Shown: positions 34,558 through 43,907 of the stretch, piece by piece
How the letters are laid out: each line of letters starts with the position of its first letter
Position numbering within the stretch: the stretch's first letter is position 1
Source: Spirosoma linguale DSM 74
Lineage (GTDB): Bacteria; Bacteroidota; Bacteroidia; Cytophagales; Spirosomataceae
NCBI GenBank assembly: GCA_000024525.1
Contig: CP001769.1
Location: forward strand, 496,001 to 560,000
Length of the DNA stretch: 64,000 nt
Direction: 5' to 3'
The notes under the pieces: model-generated
What the model was told of the DNA's origin: nothing
Seen by the model: the letters and a program-made list of their open reading frames with translations, nothing else
Database searches by the model: none
Position numbers and translations under genes: made by a program

Positions 34558-35592
34558 TTACAAAAGTACAATATCATTCGCATTGGCGACCTCCACATTT
34601 TGCTGATTAAGCTGTTGAGCCAGTGTTTCGGACGAAATTCGGGCGCGGGCAACGGCGATTGTCTTCTGTTCGTCGTCCAGAATTTCAATCATTTCGCCCG
34701 TGGCAAATTCGCCCACTATCGCCCGAACACCAACGGCCAGCAGGCTTCTTCGCTGTTGCAGCGCCCGAACGGCGCCTGCATCGATCTGTACCCGGCCTAC
34801 TGCCAGGCTTCCTGAGCCGAGCCACCGGTTTCGGGCAGAGAGAACGGTGGGTTGAGGTGTAAATTCGGTACCTACTTCACGATCAAGGGCCCGCCTGATA
34901 CTATCCGGTTCGCTCAACCCAAAAATAACGACCCTAATACCCATGCGGGTAGCCAGCTTGGCGAAGGTTAATTTGGAGGCCATACCGCCCAACCCGAGGG
35001 AAGATTTATCCGTTCGAACTACGCCGAATATGCGCTCGTCGAAGTCTTTTACTTCCCTGATAATGGTGCCGTCGGCATCCAGCAACCCACCAACGGACGT
35101 GCAAAGCATCAGGGCTTCAGCGCCAAAGCCTACCGCAATAAGCGTAGCCAGTTCGTCGTTATCCGAAAACTTCAGTTCGCGGTTGCTCACGACGTCGTTC
35201 TCGTTTGCGATGGGAATCAGATCATTAGCCCAAAGCTCTTCGTACGTTTGTTTTAGCTGAAGGAACTGGTCGCGGTCGGCAAAATGGTGTCGTTCGCACA
35301 GACTTTGAGCGATTGAAATGCCGTATATCGAGAAGAAACGGGAGTATTGATTGAGCAAGAGCAGATTACCAACTGCGGCTGCGGCCTTACGCTGGGTAAT
35401 ATCGCCCCGGTATTCACGAATCAGCGATTTGCCCGCGCCAACGGCCCCGGACGATACCAGGACAATACGATAGCGCGTATGCAGGGCAGCTACCTGGCGG
35501 GCAATGTCTACCATAACCGGCTCATTCGGCTCACCATTGGGTTTCGTGATGGAAGCAGTACCGAATTTAAGAACAAGAACGGGTTTTGTCAT
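34558..35592 (-). CDS. proB: Glutamate 5-kinase
   Basis: ATP-dependent first step of proline synthesis. The ATG at 35592 gives MTKPVLVLKFGTASITKPN, the normal start; 15 more upstream codons are open but not family-like. VLVSSGAVGAGKSL and NENDVVSNRELKFSDNDELA form the amino-acid kinase site, GLGGMASKLTFAKLATRMG is the conserved regulatory region, and the C-terminus (LAVGRVQIDAGAVRALQQR) is PUA-like. It lies directly before proA. Confidence 0.95.
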   Translation of the reverse strand: MTKPVLVLKFGTASITKPNGEPNEPVMVDIARQVAALHTRYRIVLVSSGAVGAGKSLIREYRGDITQRKAAAAVGNLLLLNQYSRFFSIYGISIAQSLCERHHFADRDQFLQLKQTYEELWANDLIPIANENDVVSNRELKFSDNDELATLIAVGFGAEALMLCTSVGGLLDADGTIIREVKDFDERIFGVVRTDKSSLGLGGMASKLTFAKLATRMGIRVVIFGLSEPDSIRRALDREVGTEFTPQPTVLSARNRWLGSGSLAVGRVQIDAGAVRALQQRRSLLAVGVRAIVGEFATGEMIEILDDEQKTIAVARARISSETLAQQLNQQNVEVANANDIVLL

Positions 35593-35703
35593 GCCGCAAA
35601 GATACGGGTTTCCCGTTTCGGCGTCTGGTTTTGCCATACGGTTTATGACAGGGGGGGCATGAATGGTATGGCCGAAGGGGTAACCGGGTTCATACGCTGC
35701 GTT

Positions 35704-36312
35704 TTACACCTTCTCCCGCACAAGCTCCGTGAATTTTGCTTTCTGACGAAGTGCCGCTTTAAGTTGTTTAAGATAATCGGCTTTCGGAATTTCGATGGCC
35801 CCATATCGACGCACATTGTCATTGATAAACTGCGTATCGAGTAAGCTGAAGCGTTGCTGGCGAAGGATCAGAATTAAGTAATGGAAAGCGACTTTCGACG
35901 CATTACTGACTTTATTGAACATCGACTCACCAAAAAAAGCAGATCCCAGAGCCACACCGTAGAGGCCCCCAACCAGCCTGTCATCCATATACGTTTCAAC
36001 GCTGTGAGCAAGGCCCATATGGTGTAGTTCCGTGTAAGCCTGGATGATCTCTTCCGAAATCCAGACGCTGTCATCATCTGAACGGGGAATAGAACAATTT
36101 CGCATGACTTCGTTAAATGCGGTATTTATCCGTACTTCAAATTGATTGCGGTTAAGAACAGGACGGAGTGATTTGGCGGGTTTATACGTGTCTATTGGAA
36201 TGATTGCACGCGGGTCTGGCGCGTACCAGTAAAGTGTACCGTCGGCATCGGCCATGGGGAAAATACCATTAATATAGCCGTAAACAAGATCGTCGGCGGT
36301 TAACTTTTCCAT
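35704..36312 (-). CDS. aat: Leucyl/phenylalanyl-tRNA--protein transferase
   Basis: This 202-aa protein adds Leu or Phe to N-terminal Arg/Lys residues, marking proteins for degradation by ClpAP (N-end rule). GYINGIFPMAD, WYAPDPRAIIPID, MGLAHSVETYMDDRLVGGLYGVALGSAFFGESMF and DTQFINDNVRRYGA are the family's conserved blocks. It is upstream of proBA on the same strand, 111 bp away. Confidence 0.94.
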   Translation of the reverse strand: MEKLTADDLVYGYINGIFPMADADGTLYWYAPDPRAIIPIDTYKPAKSLRPVLNRNQFEVRINTAFNEVMRNCSIPRSDDDSVWISEEIIQAYTELHHMGLAHSVETYMDDRLVGGLYGVALGSAFFGESMFNKVSNASKVAFHYLILILRQQRFSLLDTQFINDNVRRYGAIEIPKADYLKQLKAALRQKAKFTELVREKV

Positions 36313-36660
36313 TAAACTCAGGCATGTAGAAAGACAAATATAAGGTATTCGACCACTATTTTACAGGCCCATAAACAGGAAAGTGGAACGTAGCAGTCTG
36401 TTTGCAAGAACTTCGCTCTGAAGCTAAACTATAGGCGTTTGGCCATTGCTATGCCAGTTGAATTACTAGTTGTAAAACTGTATGCCAATCGTGTAGCTTA
36501 TAGTTAATTCATTTTAGTTATATTTACTTATATTTGTTAATGTTAATATGTTATATATAATTATTGCAATTAGTTTAATTGTCAGAATTATCTCATTTGA
36601 TTTTTGCCTTGCATAGCTAAATAAATATATTACCTCCTGATACAAACGCGTCTACCCACC
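36313..36660. other. 348-bp AT-rich divergent intergenic region
   Basis: This gap between aat and the DUF3857 gene is strikingly AT-rich from about 36460 to 36640 and carries no gene I can see. It holds the promoter box at 36529 and a second possible TTTTTG near 36601. A long untranslated leader or regulatory RNA cannot be excluded, but I see no defined structure. Confidence 0.5.
36529..36536 (+). promoter_or_regulatory. Candidate -7 box upstream of the DUF3857 operon
   Basis: TATATTTG matches TAnnTTTG exactly, in an AT-rich context, 124 bases before the start codon. No clear -33 box accompanies it. Confidence 0.35.
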
Positions 36661-38697
36661 ATGTTTTCTTTCCTAGCTTACCGGCACTTTCCGTTGCCGA
36701 TGATTCTTTGCCTCTGCTTTGGCCTGTCAGTAGGTCTGGCCCAATCCGCTAAAGAGCCCGATCCAGCTCCCGTCGTTAAATTCGGCAAGATTTCTCCCGA
36801 CCAGTTTTTAACATCTTCGGCCGATTCTACCGCCGAAGCCATTGTTCTTTACGATTATGGCGAAGTAACCTTCGAGAACGGTAGCAGCGAATTATGGATG
36901 GTGAGTAAATTCCATGTGCGGGTTCAAATCCGTAAGAAATCGGCCTACGATCGGGCCACGATCGAATTACTCACCCGGCGTGGTAAGTCGGGGCAGCACG
37001 AGTTAGTGTCTGATTTTGATGGCTATACGTACAACCTCACAAAAGGGGATGTTTCCATTGATCGGTTGACCAAAGCGGGCCATTTTACGGAAAAAGCAAC
37101 GGATCAATTCTGGATAGAGAAATACACGCTCCCGAATGTTCGGGAAGGGTCAATTGTTGATTACCAATACACGATTCGTACACCGTTTGGTGTGAGTTAC
37201 AACCCCAAAACATGGCGATTCCAGCAGGATGTACCCGTTAAATGGAGTGAATACCGGATTACAATTCCTGATTATTTCTTTTACAAGGTATTACAGAGTG
37301 GGTATATAGAGATGACCGTCAACAAGCGGGAGTCGAAAACGACCGATTTATTTCCGGGCCAACCAACTGCGTCCGCATCGGCTTATCGCTTTGCCATGAA
37401 AGATGTACCGGCGTTTCGGAATGAAGCGTATATCACAACCGCCAACGATTATATGGCGAAAATCGAGTTCGAGCTGGCCAGCTATCAAGTACCCAGCGCG
37501 ACGGGTTTTATTAGTAAAAATATTGCTGTTGGCTGGGACGCTATGGACAAAACACTGCTCGATGATCCTGACTTTGGCGGGCAGATAAACCGAACCGGTT
37601 TTCTGCGGGAAACAGCCAAAGCACTGACCGGGCAGGGGACTGATACCCTGAGCCGGATTAAGGCTGCGTATAACTTTATCCGTCAGTCGATCAAATGGAA
37701 TGACGAAGCGTCATACTGGTCGAAAAGTATCAAAAAGGTTTTTGACGCTAAAAAAGGGGATGCCGGTGATATCAACTTAATGTTGATCGCTCTGCTGCGG
37801 GAGATGGACATTGATGCAAACCCGGTCATCCTCAGCACTCGCTCGCATGGTCGTATCAATGAGTCGTATGCCTTGCTTAAAAAATTCAATTATGTAGTTG
37901 CGCATGTTTCGGTTGGCGGGAAAGATGTTTTGCTGGATGCTACTGATCCTTATCTGCTACCCGGCATGTTGCCGTCCCATTGCCTGAATGGCACAGGACG
38001 GCTTGTTCATCCCACAAAGGCGCGGTTCCTGTCATTACTTCCGACTGAACGTGATGTTGAGGTGTATAACACCAGGCTGGTGATCGATAGTAATGGTGAC
38101 CTCTCGGGCTCACTGTCGCACTCACATGGCGGCTATAGTGCATGGAGCAGCCGGAAGCTGTTTGCCGCTGTAGGGAAAGCAAAGTACTTGGAGGGTATTC
38201 AGAAAGAACATGCCTCCTGGCAGATCGAGAAGGCCGAGTTCTCGGGAACGGATGTGACAAATGGAACATTCAACGAAGATTACACGGTCACTATTCCGGA
38301 AGCCTGTTCCAAAGCGGGTGATCGGCTGTATTTACACCCCATGCTGACAGAGGGCCGCAGCGTCAATCCGTTTCGGGAAACGGAGCGGCTTTACCCGGTT
38401 GACTTTGGGGTGCTGATCGATGAGACGTTCTCGGCTACCTATATACTTCCCAGGGGATTTCAGGTTGAGGAGATGCCCAAAGCGGTGTCGATGGTTTTGC
38501 CGGAGAATGGCGGACGATTTATGTATCAGGTAGTGGCCGATGGCGATATTCTTCAGATCATAAGTCGGATTTCGCTACGCCGGACACAGTATTTTGCCGG
38601 AGAATATGGCCCGCTGCGGGAATTGTTTAGTAAAATTGTTGCCAAACATGCCGAACAGATCGTTCTGAAACGGGTGACTGTCGCTGAAAAGAAATAG
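36661..38697 (+). CDS. DUF3857 protein with degenerate transglutaminase-like domain
   Basis: 678 aa with a signal peptide ending near SVGLAQS. The DUF3857 domain (to about residue 330) is followed by a transglutaminase-like domain. The position usually held by the catalytic Cys is Ala (KKGDAGDINLMLIAL, Ala near residue 368), while the His (NYVVAHVSV) and Asp (LLDATDPYL) regions persist. So the fold is present but cysteine catalysis is unlikely, suggesting a binding or scaffold role. It lies eight bases before a paralogue with an intact Cys. Confidence 0.85.
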   Translation: MFSFLAYRHFPLPMILCLCFGLSVGLAQSAKEPDPAPVVKFGKISPDQFLTSSADSTAEAIVLYDYGEVTFENGSSELWMVSKFHVRVQIRKKSAYDRATIELLTRRGKSGQHELVSDFDGYTYNLTKGDVSIDRLTKAGHFTEKATDQFWIEKYTLPNVREGSIVDYQYTIRTPFGVSYNPKTWRFQQDVPVKWSEYRITIPDYFFYKVLQSGYIEMTVNKRESKTTDLFPGQPTASASAYRFAMKDVPAFRNEAYITTANDYMAKIEFELASYQVPSATGFISKNIAVGWDAMDKTLLDDPDFGGQINRTGFLRETAKALTGQGTDTLSRIKAAYNFIRQSIKWNDEASYWSKSIKKVFDAKKGDAGDINLMLIALLREMDIDANPVILSTRSHGRINESYALLKKFNYVVAHVSVGGKDVLLDATDPYLLPGMLPSHCLNGTGRLVHPTKARFLSLLPTERDVEVYNTRLVIDSNGDLSGSLSHSHGGYSAWSSRKLFAAVGKAKYLEGIQKEHASWQIEKAEFSGTDVTNGTFNEDYTVTIPEACSKAGDRLYLHPMLTEGRSVNPFRETERLYPVDFGVLIDETFSATYILPRGFQVEEMPKAVSMVLPENGGRFMYQVVADGDILQIISRISLRRTQYFAGEYGPLRELFSKIVAKHAEQIVLKRVTVAEKK

Positions 38698-38704
38698 GAG
38701 AGCT

Positions 38705-40615
38705 ATGAAGAAACTATTTTTCCTACCGCTCCTGTTGAGTCAGCCGGTGCTGGCTCAGACCGAATACCAGGCCGACGTACTCCCCCAGGCCTTGCGTGAA
38801 AACGCCCATGCGGTGGTTCGCCGTCATGAAACGCTTTTTACAGTCAAGTCGTCGGGGGAGGCTACCCAGCGTATACATAGTATCGTAACCGTACTGGATG
38901 AGCAGGGTGATAACCACGCTAAAATGGCCGTGGCCTACGATAAACTATCCAAAGTGACCAATCTGGAAGGATCTTTGTACGACGCTGCCGGGAAGTTGAT
39001 CAAAAAGTTGAAAAAAACGGATATAAGCGATTATAGCAGCTATACCGATTATAACCTTTTCGACGACAACCGCTTAAAGTCGGCATCGTTTCCAAAACAA
39101 CCTGTTTATCCGTATACTGTTGAATTTACTGTTGAGACGAATGAGCGTAACCTGATGTTTTACCCGACCTGGTTACCCCAGAATGAGGAACACCTGTCGG
39201 TGGAGCAGGCTACGTTTACAGTGAGCATGCCCAAGGGGCTGGCTTTGCGGTATAAGGAAATGAATTTGCCGCTGGCGGGCGTATCGACCCCATCAGCCGG
39301 TGGTGGTACGCTATACAGCTGGAAACTGGCTAATACACCGGCAATGGAATTGGAACCCATCTCGCCACCAGCCCGTGAGCAGCTTCCGATGGTATATACG
39401 GCACCGGCCGATTTTGACGTAGACGATTATAAAGGGCATCTGACAAGCTGGAGTGACGTAGGCCAATTTTATTATAAACTGAACGAAGGTCGCGATCAAC
39501 TCCCCGAAGATCTGCGTCAGCGGGTGCTCGAGTTGGTGAAAAATGAGACGACCACGCTGAGTAAGGTGCGGAAAATCTATCAGTATTTGCAGGAACACAC
39601 CCGTTATGTCAGCATTCAGTTAGGCATTGGTGGATGGCAGACAATAGGCGCTGATAAAGTGGCGGTTAGTAAATACGGTGATTGTAAGGCGCTGACAAAC
39701 TACACAAAAGCACTCCTGAAAGCAGCTGGCATACCGGCTTACCCGGCCTTGGTCCGGGCGGGTGATAATGAACCCGATATTCTGACCGATTTTCCCAGTT
39801 TTCAATTTAACCACGTTATTCTGTGCGTACCTAACGACCGGGATACCCTCTTTCTGGAATGTACCAGTGGGCATGGCCCGGCCGGTTATATGAGCGATTT
39901 TACCGGCAGTCGGCATGCACTGCTCGTCTTGCCCGATGGGAGCCACCTGATCAAAACGCCAGCTTACCAATCTGCCGATAATCTTCAGCAACGCCGGATC
40001 GTCGTTACCCTCACCGAACGGGGCGATGCTACGGCCAATGTCCGGACCCGGTACACCGGTTTGCAGCAGGACGATTATACTAGCGTGATCCATCAGCTCA
40101 ATCTGGACGATCAGCGTAGCTGGCTGCTAAAAAGGATTCGTATTCCTGCTTATGAACTAATGAACTTTGCCTTCAGTGAACAGCCGGGACCTATTCCCGC
40201 CGTGACAGAAACACTCACCCTGGCTGTTCGTCAATGCGCTACGGTAAGTGGCACACGGCTGTTCCTGACCCTGAACCTGATGTCGGCGCTTTCTCCGGCC
40301 CCTCCGGTCTTACAAGCCCGCAGAGCAGCCGTCGACCTGGGGCCAAACTACGATTTTTCGGATAGTGACACGATTACTTACCAGATTCCCCAGGGCTACA
40401 CGCCAGAGTTTACGTTGGAACCATTGGTAGTGGAATCGAAGTTCGGGAGATACCAGGCACAACTAACGGTCAATGGCGACCGGATAACCTACATCCGCCA
40501 TATAGCGATGCATCGGGGGCGTTTCCCCGCTTCAACCTACAGCGAATGGATTGATTTTCGGAAAAAGGTGGCCAAAGCAGATCGGGCACAGATGGTTTTT
40601 GTTAAACGCAATTAA
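38705..40615 (+). CDS. DUF3857 protein with intact transglutaminase-like domain
   Basis: 636 aa with a signal peptide (MKKLFFLPLLLSQPVLAQ). The DUF3857 domain begins near residue 50, and the transglutaminase-like domain has catalytic Cys in YGDCKALTNYTKALLKAAG (Cys near residue 327), His in FQFNHVIL (near 370) and the acidic LECTSG. It is exported and probably acts on peptide or protein substrates in the envelope. Activity is inferred only from the triad. It follows its paralogue in the same operon. Confidence 0.88.
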   Translation: MKKLFFLPLLLSQPVLAQTEYQADVLPQALRENAHAVVRRHETLFTVKSSGEATQRIHSIVTVLDEQGDNHAKMAVAYDKLSKVTNLEGSLYDAAGKLIKKLKKTDISDYSSYTDYNLFDDNRLKSASFPKQPVYPYTVEFTVETNERNLMFYPTWLPQNEEHLSVEQATFTVSMPKGLALRYKEMNLPLAGVSTPSAGGGTLYSWKLANTPAMELEPISPPAREQLPMVYTAPADFDVDDYKGHLTSWSDVGQFYYKLNEGRDQLPEDLRQRVLELVKNETTTLSKVRKIYQYLQEHTRYVSIQLGIGGWQTIGADKVAVSKYGDCKALTNYTKALLKAAGIPAYPALVRAGDNEPDILTDFPSFQFNHVILCVPNDRDTLFLECTSGHGPAGYMSDFTGSRHALLVLPDGSHLIKTPAYQSADNLQQRRIVVTLTERGDATANVRTRYTGLQQDDYTSVIHQLNLDDQRSWLLKRIRIPAYELMNFAFSEQPGPIPAVTETLTLAVRQCATVSGTRLFLTLNLMSALSPAPPVLQARRAAVDLGPNYDFSDSDTITYQIPQGYTPEFTLEPLVVESKFGRYQAQLTVNGDRITYIRHIAMHRGRFPASTYSEWIDFRKKVAKADRAQMVFVKRN

Positions 40616-40671
40616 ACCAAATCTTTTCGTGCCTGTCGAACGTTTATTGTAAAAATGATTATCAAACCATC

Positions 40672-41289
40672 ATGAAAAAAAGCATTTTTTGCCTACTGCT
40701 GGCCTTGCCGTTGTTGTTTAGCCAGTGTAGCTCCAATAGTCAGCTATCGCAGGCCAAAGCCCTGGGCAACTGCCGATATACACTAGCGTCGGCAGACAGT
40801 ATCTACCTGGCGGGTATCGACGTACGGCAGTTGCGTAAGCTAGAGGATTTGAACCCGGCCCGTTTTCCACGGCTGGCAGCCGGATTGTTAACACGTAATG
40901 TACCCTTAGATGCGCGAATCAATCTTGACATTACCAATCCAACCAATAAAATGGCCGGCATCAACCAACTGGAATACCGGGTTCTGCTAGCCGGGCAGGA
41001 GTTGTTCAACGGATTTTTAAACCAGCGTATCGAAGTACAGCCGGGTGGGGGAAAAACCCGCGTTCCGGTTCGCCTGAATACCAATGCGTACCAACTGCTT
41101 ACCGATAGTAAAACCCGGGATGCATTTACACAGCTGGTTCAGAATCTTTCGGGTGCGTCGGGTAGTCAGCCTTCCAAACTGACTATCAAGATCAAGCCGA
41201 CGCTGGATCTGCTGGGTAAGCAGGTTAATTATCCGGGCTATATCACCATCGATCAGGACGTGACGAACAAAATTTTGCTGGGAAACTAG
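40672..41289 (+). CDS. LEA14-like lipoprotein
   Basis: 205 aa. The signal MKKSIFCLLLALPLLFSQC ends in a lipobox cysteine (residue 19). The mature region has the strand pattern and the LDITNPTNKMAGINQLEYRVLLAGQ segment typical of LEA type 2 (water-stress) domains, which usually cap beta-sandwich proteins in the envelope. The function is unknown. It follows the DUF3857 pair on the same strand after about 56 bp and may share the transcript. Confidence 0.7.
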   Translation: MKKSIFCLLLALPLLFSQCSSNSQLSQAKALGNCRYTLASADSIYLAGIDVRQLRKLEDLNPARFPRLAAGLLTRNVPLDARINLDITNPTNKMAGINQLEYRVLLAGQELFNGFLNQRIEVQPGGGKTRVPVRLNTNAYQLLTDSKTRDAFTQLVQNLSGASGSQPSKLTIKIKPTLDLLGKQVNYPGYITIDQDVTNKILLGN

Positions 41290-41414
41290 TCACATCCGGC
41301 TTTTCTTCTTAACGTATTCAGTAGCATTTGATGTGCCCCGGCTTTTTCAGGTCGGGGCAATTTGCTTTATGCCCCAAACCAGTAATTGCACGGCTGATTA
41401 ACTACTCTAATTCA

Positions 41415-42440
41415 ATGCGCTATTTACTCATTTCCTGTCTGGTTGTAAGCTCAATGTTATCAGTTCAGGCCCAATCGAATCAAATCCGTGTCACCCACGA
41501 TGAAGCCCAGAAACGTGTTTCGGTTACCGTAGATGGCAAACCTTTCACGGCCTATATTTACCCCGGTCCAGCCGTACTGAAAAAGCCGGTTTTATATCCA
41601 ATACTGTCTGCCGGTGGTAACTTCATAACCCGCGGCTGGCCGTTAGATCCTCGCCCCGGCGAGCGCATCGATCACCCACACCATGTAGGTATGTGGTTTA
41701 ATTACGGTGATGTGAATGGCCACGATTTCTGGAACAATTCAATTGATGTGGGGCCGGAGCACAAAGGGCCATTCGGTACGATTGTTCATACGGGTGTAAA
41801 ATCCATGAAAAGCGGAAAGGGGCAGGGCGAACTCGTTGTAACAGCAAACTGGCTCGATAAAGACAATAAGGTGATGCTTCAGGAAACGACAACTTTCCAG
41901 TTCAAGGCCGGTACCAATAATCGGATCATTGACCGTACCACAACGCTCAAAGCGATGGATAAAGACGTTGTTTTTAAAGACAATAAAGAAGGTATGATTG
42001 CTTTACGCTTGGCCCGCCAGCTCGAACAGCCATCTACTAAAGCTGAGGTATTTACCGATGCGCAGGGTGTAGCTACCAAAGTACCCGTTCTGAATAATGC
42101 GGGTGTAACCGGCCTGTACCATACCAGCGAGGGCGTGGAAGGTGATGCCGTTTGGGGCACACGCGCCCAATGGAATAAACTTACGGGCACTATCAACAAT
42201 GAGAACGTATCCGTGGTGTTGTCAGATGATCCGAACAACGTTGGTTATCCAACCTACTGGCATGCCCGGGGCTATGGGCTGTTTGCCGCCAATCCGCTGG
42301 GGCCATCGGTGTTTACCAACGGAAAGGCACCTGCTATGAATTACACGCTGGGGGCGGGTAAATCGGTTACGTTTCATTACAAGCTGCTTATCCAATCGGG
42401 CGATTTGACGGACATTGCGCTGAAGCAGTTGATAAAGTAG
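41415..42440 (+). CDS. PmoA-like (DUF6807) exported protein
   Basis: The ATG at 41415 is chosen since it begins a signal peptide (MRYLLISCLVVSSMLSVQA); a frame from 41328 adds 29 non-family residues. The mature protein has the DUF6807/PmoA blocks VDGKPFTAYIYPGPAVLKKPVLYPI, GERIDHPHHVGMWFNYGDVNG and the later HARGYGLFAANPLGPS. These beta-sandwich proteins occur near methane monooxygenase genes and in glycan loci; here the role is unknown. It is followed by a good terminator. Confidence 0.85.
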   Translation: MRYLLISCLVVSSMLSVQAQSNQIRVTHDEAQKRVSVTVDGKPFTAYIYPGPAVLKKPVLYPILSAGGNFITRGWPLDPRPGERIDHPHHVGMWFNYGDVNGHDFWNNSIDVGPEHKGPFGTIVHTGVKSMKSGKGQGELVVTANWLDKDNKVMLQETTTFQFKAGTNNRIIDRTTTLKAMDKDVVFKDNKEGMIALRLARQLEQPSTKAEVFTDAQGVATKVPVLNNAGVTGLYHTSEGVEGDAVWGTRAQWNKLTGTINNENVSVVLSDDPNNVGYPTYWHARGYGLFAANPLGPSVFTNGKAPAMNYTLGAGKSVTFHYKLLIQSGDLTDIALKQLIK

Positions 42441-42478
42441 TTGGTTAAGCGGTTGATAGGCGCTTACATTAATTGACA

Positions 42479-42514
42479 AGAAAGCCCGTGAAAGTTGACT
42501 TTCGCGGGCTTTCT
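42479..42514. terminator. Bidirectional hairpin terminator
   Basis: AGAAAGCCCG...ACTTTCG forms a 17-bp stem (42479-42495 with 42498-42514, one wobble) around a tiny loop, 38 bases past the PmoA-like stop and before the end of the convergent gene at 42538. Confidence 0.75.
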
Positions 42515-42537
42515 AATGAAAAATTGAAGCTACTGGC

Positions 42538-42933
42538 CTAGTTCAGGTGGACAAGTGCTGATCGGTAAACGCGTCCTTCCGTTTTGCCCATCCATGAACG
42601 AAGCATATGGCTTTCGTTTGTGGCCCGGCCCAGTTCGTTATCTATTTGCCGAAGCAGAAAAAACAATTGATGAACGTGCATCCACTGGGTGGCTAGCTGG
42701 TTCTCCGTTTTCGGTTGCTGCTTTTGTTGCCGTGCTTCCTGGGTCAACAGGCGCAGGCTCATTTTAAGATGATAACGCAGTATTATGAGCCGACTGGCCA
42801 TTGGTAACTCGCCTGGATTACGCTCCATGTGCGAAATACTTTTGGCCAACATGTTGTTGCGCTGCTGAAGTTGGTCGGATACAATCATCCAGGCATGTTC
42901 AGCTTGAAGCGAGTCATACGTTACAGTTTTCAT
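42538..42933 (-). CDS. Unrecognised 131-aa helical protein
   Basis: A small soluble protein, no signal peptide. It is rich in Leu, Gln, Met and His, with helical heptad-like patterns (LQQRNNMLAKSISHMERN; RQQKQQPKTENQLATQWMHVH). No motif is recognised. An ATG start, a fair distance from any neighbour, and the convergent terminator on its far side support it being real. A regulatory or coiled-coil partner role is only a guess, and I make none. Confidence 0.6.
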   Translation of the reverse strand: MKTVTYDSLQAEHAWMIVSDQLQQRNNMLAKSISHMERNPGELPMASRLIILRYHLKMSLRLLTQEARQQKQQPKTENQLATQWMHVHQLFFLLRQIDNELGRATNESHMLRSWMGKTEGRVYRSALVHLN

Positions 42934-43147
42934 GGCGATTTGTACAAATACGGTTTATGACAAATATACTAACAAGTCTATTAAATTAATTGGCTAAAAA
43001 GCAATTCGGTAAAATTTTTTTTGGCTTATCGAGTAATGTGCCAATGTTTAGATATCTGTTCGTTATACAGGTTTAATCAATGCCCAGAAAAAAAGAGATT
43101 TTGCGGGTACCCTTAATACGGGTTGACGTATATAATCTGATTCGGAA

Positions 43148-43182
43148 GTTTGAAGTATAGGGTTTAACTACGAACTTCAAAC
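43148..43182. promoter_or_regulatory. Short dyad upstream of the DJ-1/PfpI gene
   Basis: GTTTGAAGT at 43148-43156 faces ACTTCAAAC at 43174-43182 with a 17-nt spacer, 20 bases before the start codon. It could be an operator or a leader hairpin. It is short, so chance cannot be ruled out. Confidence 0.3.
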
Positions 43183-43201
43183 CATCAATTCACTTCTGCT
43201 C

Positions 43202-43894
43202 ATGGACCCCATTTACCGCGCGCTGATTGTTTGTACCAACCATACCGACTACCCGACCAAGCCCTTCAAAACAGGTCTTTGGTTAAGCGAAGCCACGCAC
43301 TTCTACGATGAACTGGCGGACAGAAATTTGCCGTATGATATTGCCAGTCCGAAGGGGGGAGCGGTGCCGATTGATGAACGGAGTATGGATCGGCGAGACA
43401 CGGTCAACGAGAAGTGGTATAATAACCCAACGTTTCGCGCCAAACTGGATAACTCGTTACCGCTGGCCGATGTGAATCCGGAAAACTATCAGATTATTTA
43501 TTTTACCGGCGGACATGGTACCATGTGGGATTTTCCCGACAATGAAATCGTGAAGCGGTTAACGCGCCAGATTTATGAAAAAGGCGGTATGGTGTCGGCT
43601 GTTTGCCACGGGGTGAGTGCGTTGCTGAACGTTACCCTTTCGGACGGGACGCTGCTGATTGACAATCGACAGGTTACGGGTTTTTCCAATATGGAAGAGA
43701 AACTCGTTCGGCTCGATGAAGAAGTCCCTTTCCTGCTCGAAGATGCGCTTAAGCAACAAAAGGCGTTGTACAGCAAAAGTCTGATTCCGTTTCTGCCGTA
43801 TATTGAGGTAGATGAGCGGCTGGTTACCGGGCAGAATCCCCTTTCGGCCCGTAAAGTAGGCCGAAAGGTACTCGAAGAAATGTATGAAAAGTAA
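43202..43894 (+). CDS. DJ-1/PfpI-family protein (Hsp31-like)
   Basis: 230 aa. YRALIVCTNHTDYPTKPFKTGLW is the usual N-terminal strand, and NYQIIYFTGGHGTMWDFPDN and GGMVSAVCHGVSALLNVTLSDG carry the nucleophile Cys (residue ~135) followed by His. The class I glutamine-amidotransferase-like fold and the segment DIASPKGGAVPIDERSMD resemble Hsp31/HchA glyoxalase-chaperones. It likely detoxifies glyoxals or repairs damaged proteins, but family members vary. Confidence 0.86.
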   Translation: MDPIYRALIVCTNHTDYPTKPFKTGLWLSEATHFYDELADRNLPYDIASPKGGAVPIDERSMDRRDTVNEKWYNNPTFRAKLDNSLPLADVNPENYQIIYFTGGHGTMWDFPDNEIVKRLTRQIYEKGGMVSAVCHGVSALLNVTLSDGTLLIDNRQVTGFSNMEEKLVRLDEEVPFLLEDALKQQKALYSKSLIPFLPYIEVDERLVTGQNPLSARKVGRKVLEEMYEK

Positions 43895-43907
43895 AGCCAG
43901 ATAAGGC

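Noticed and set aside
43123..43136. TTGAC followed by TATAAT, resembling a sigma-70 promoter
   Set aside because: The boxes are only three bases apart, so they cannot form a -35/-10 pair, and this group uses other boxes.
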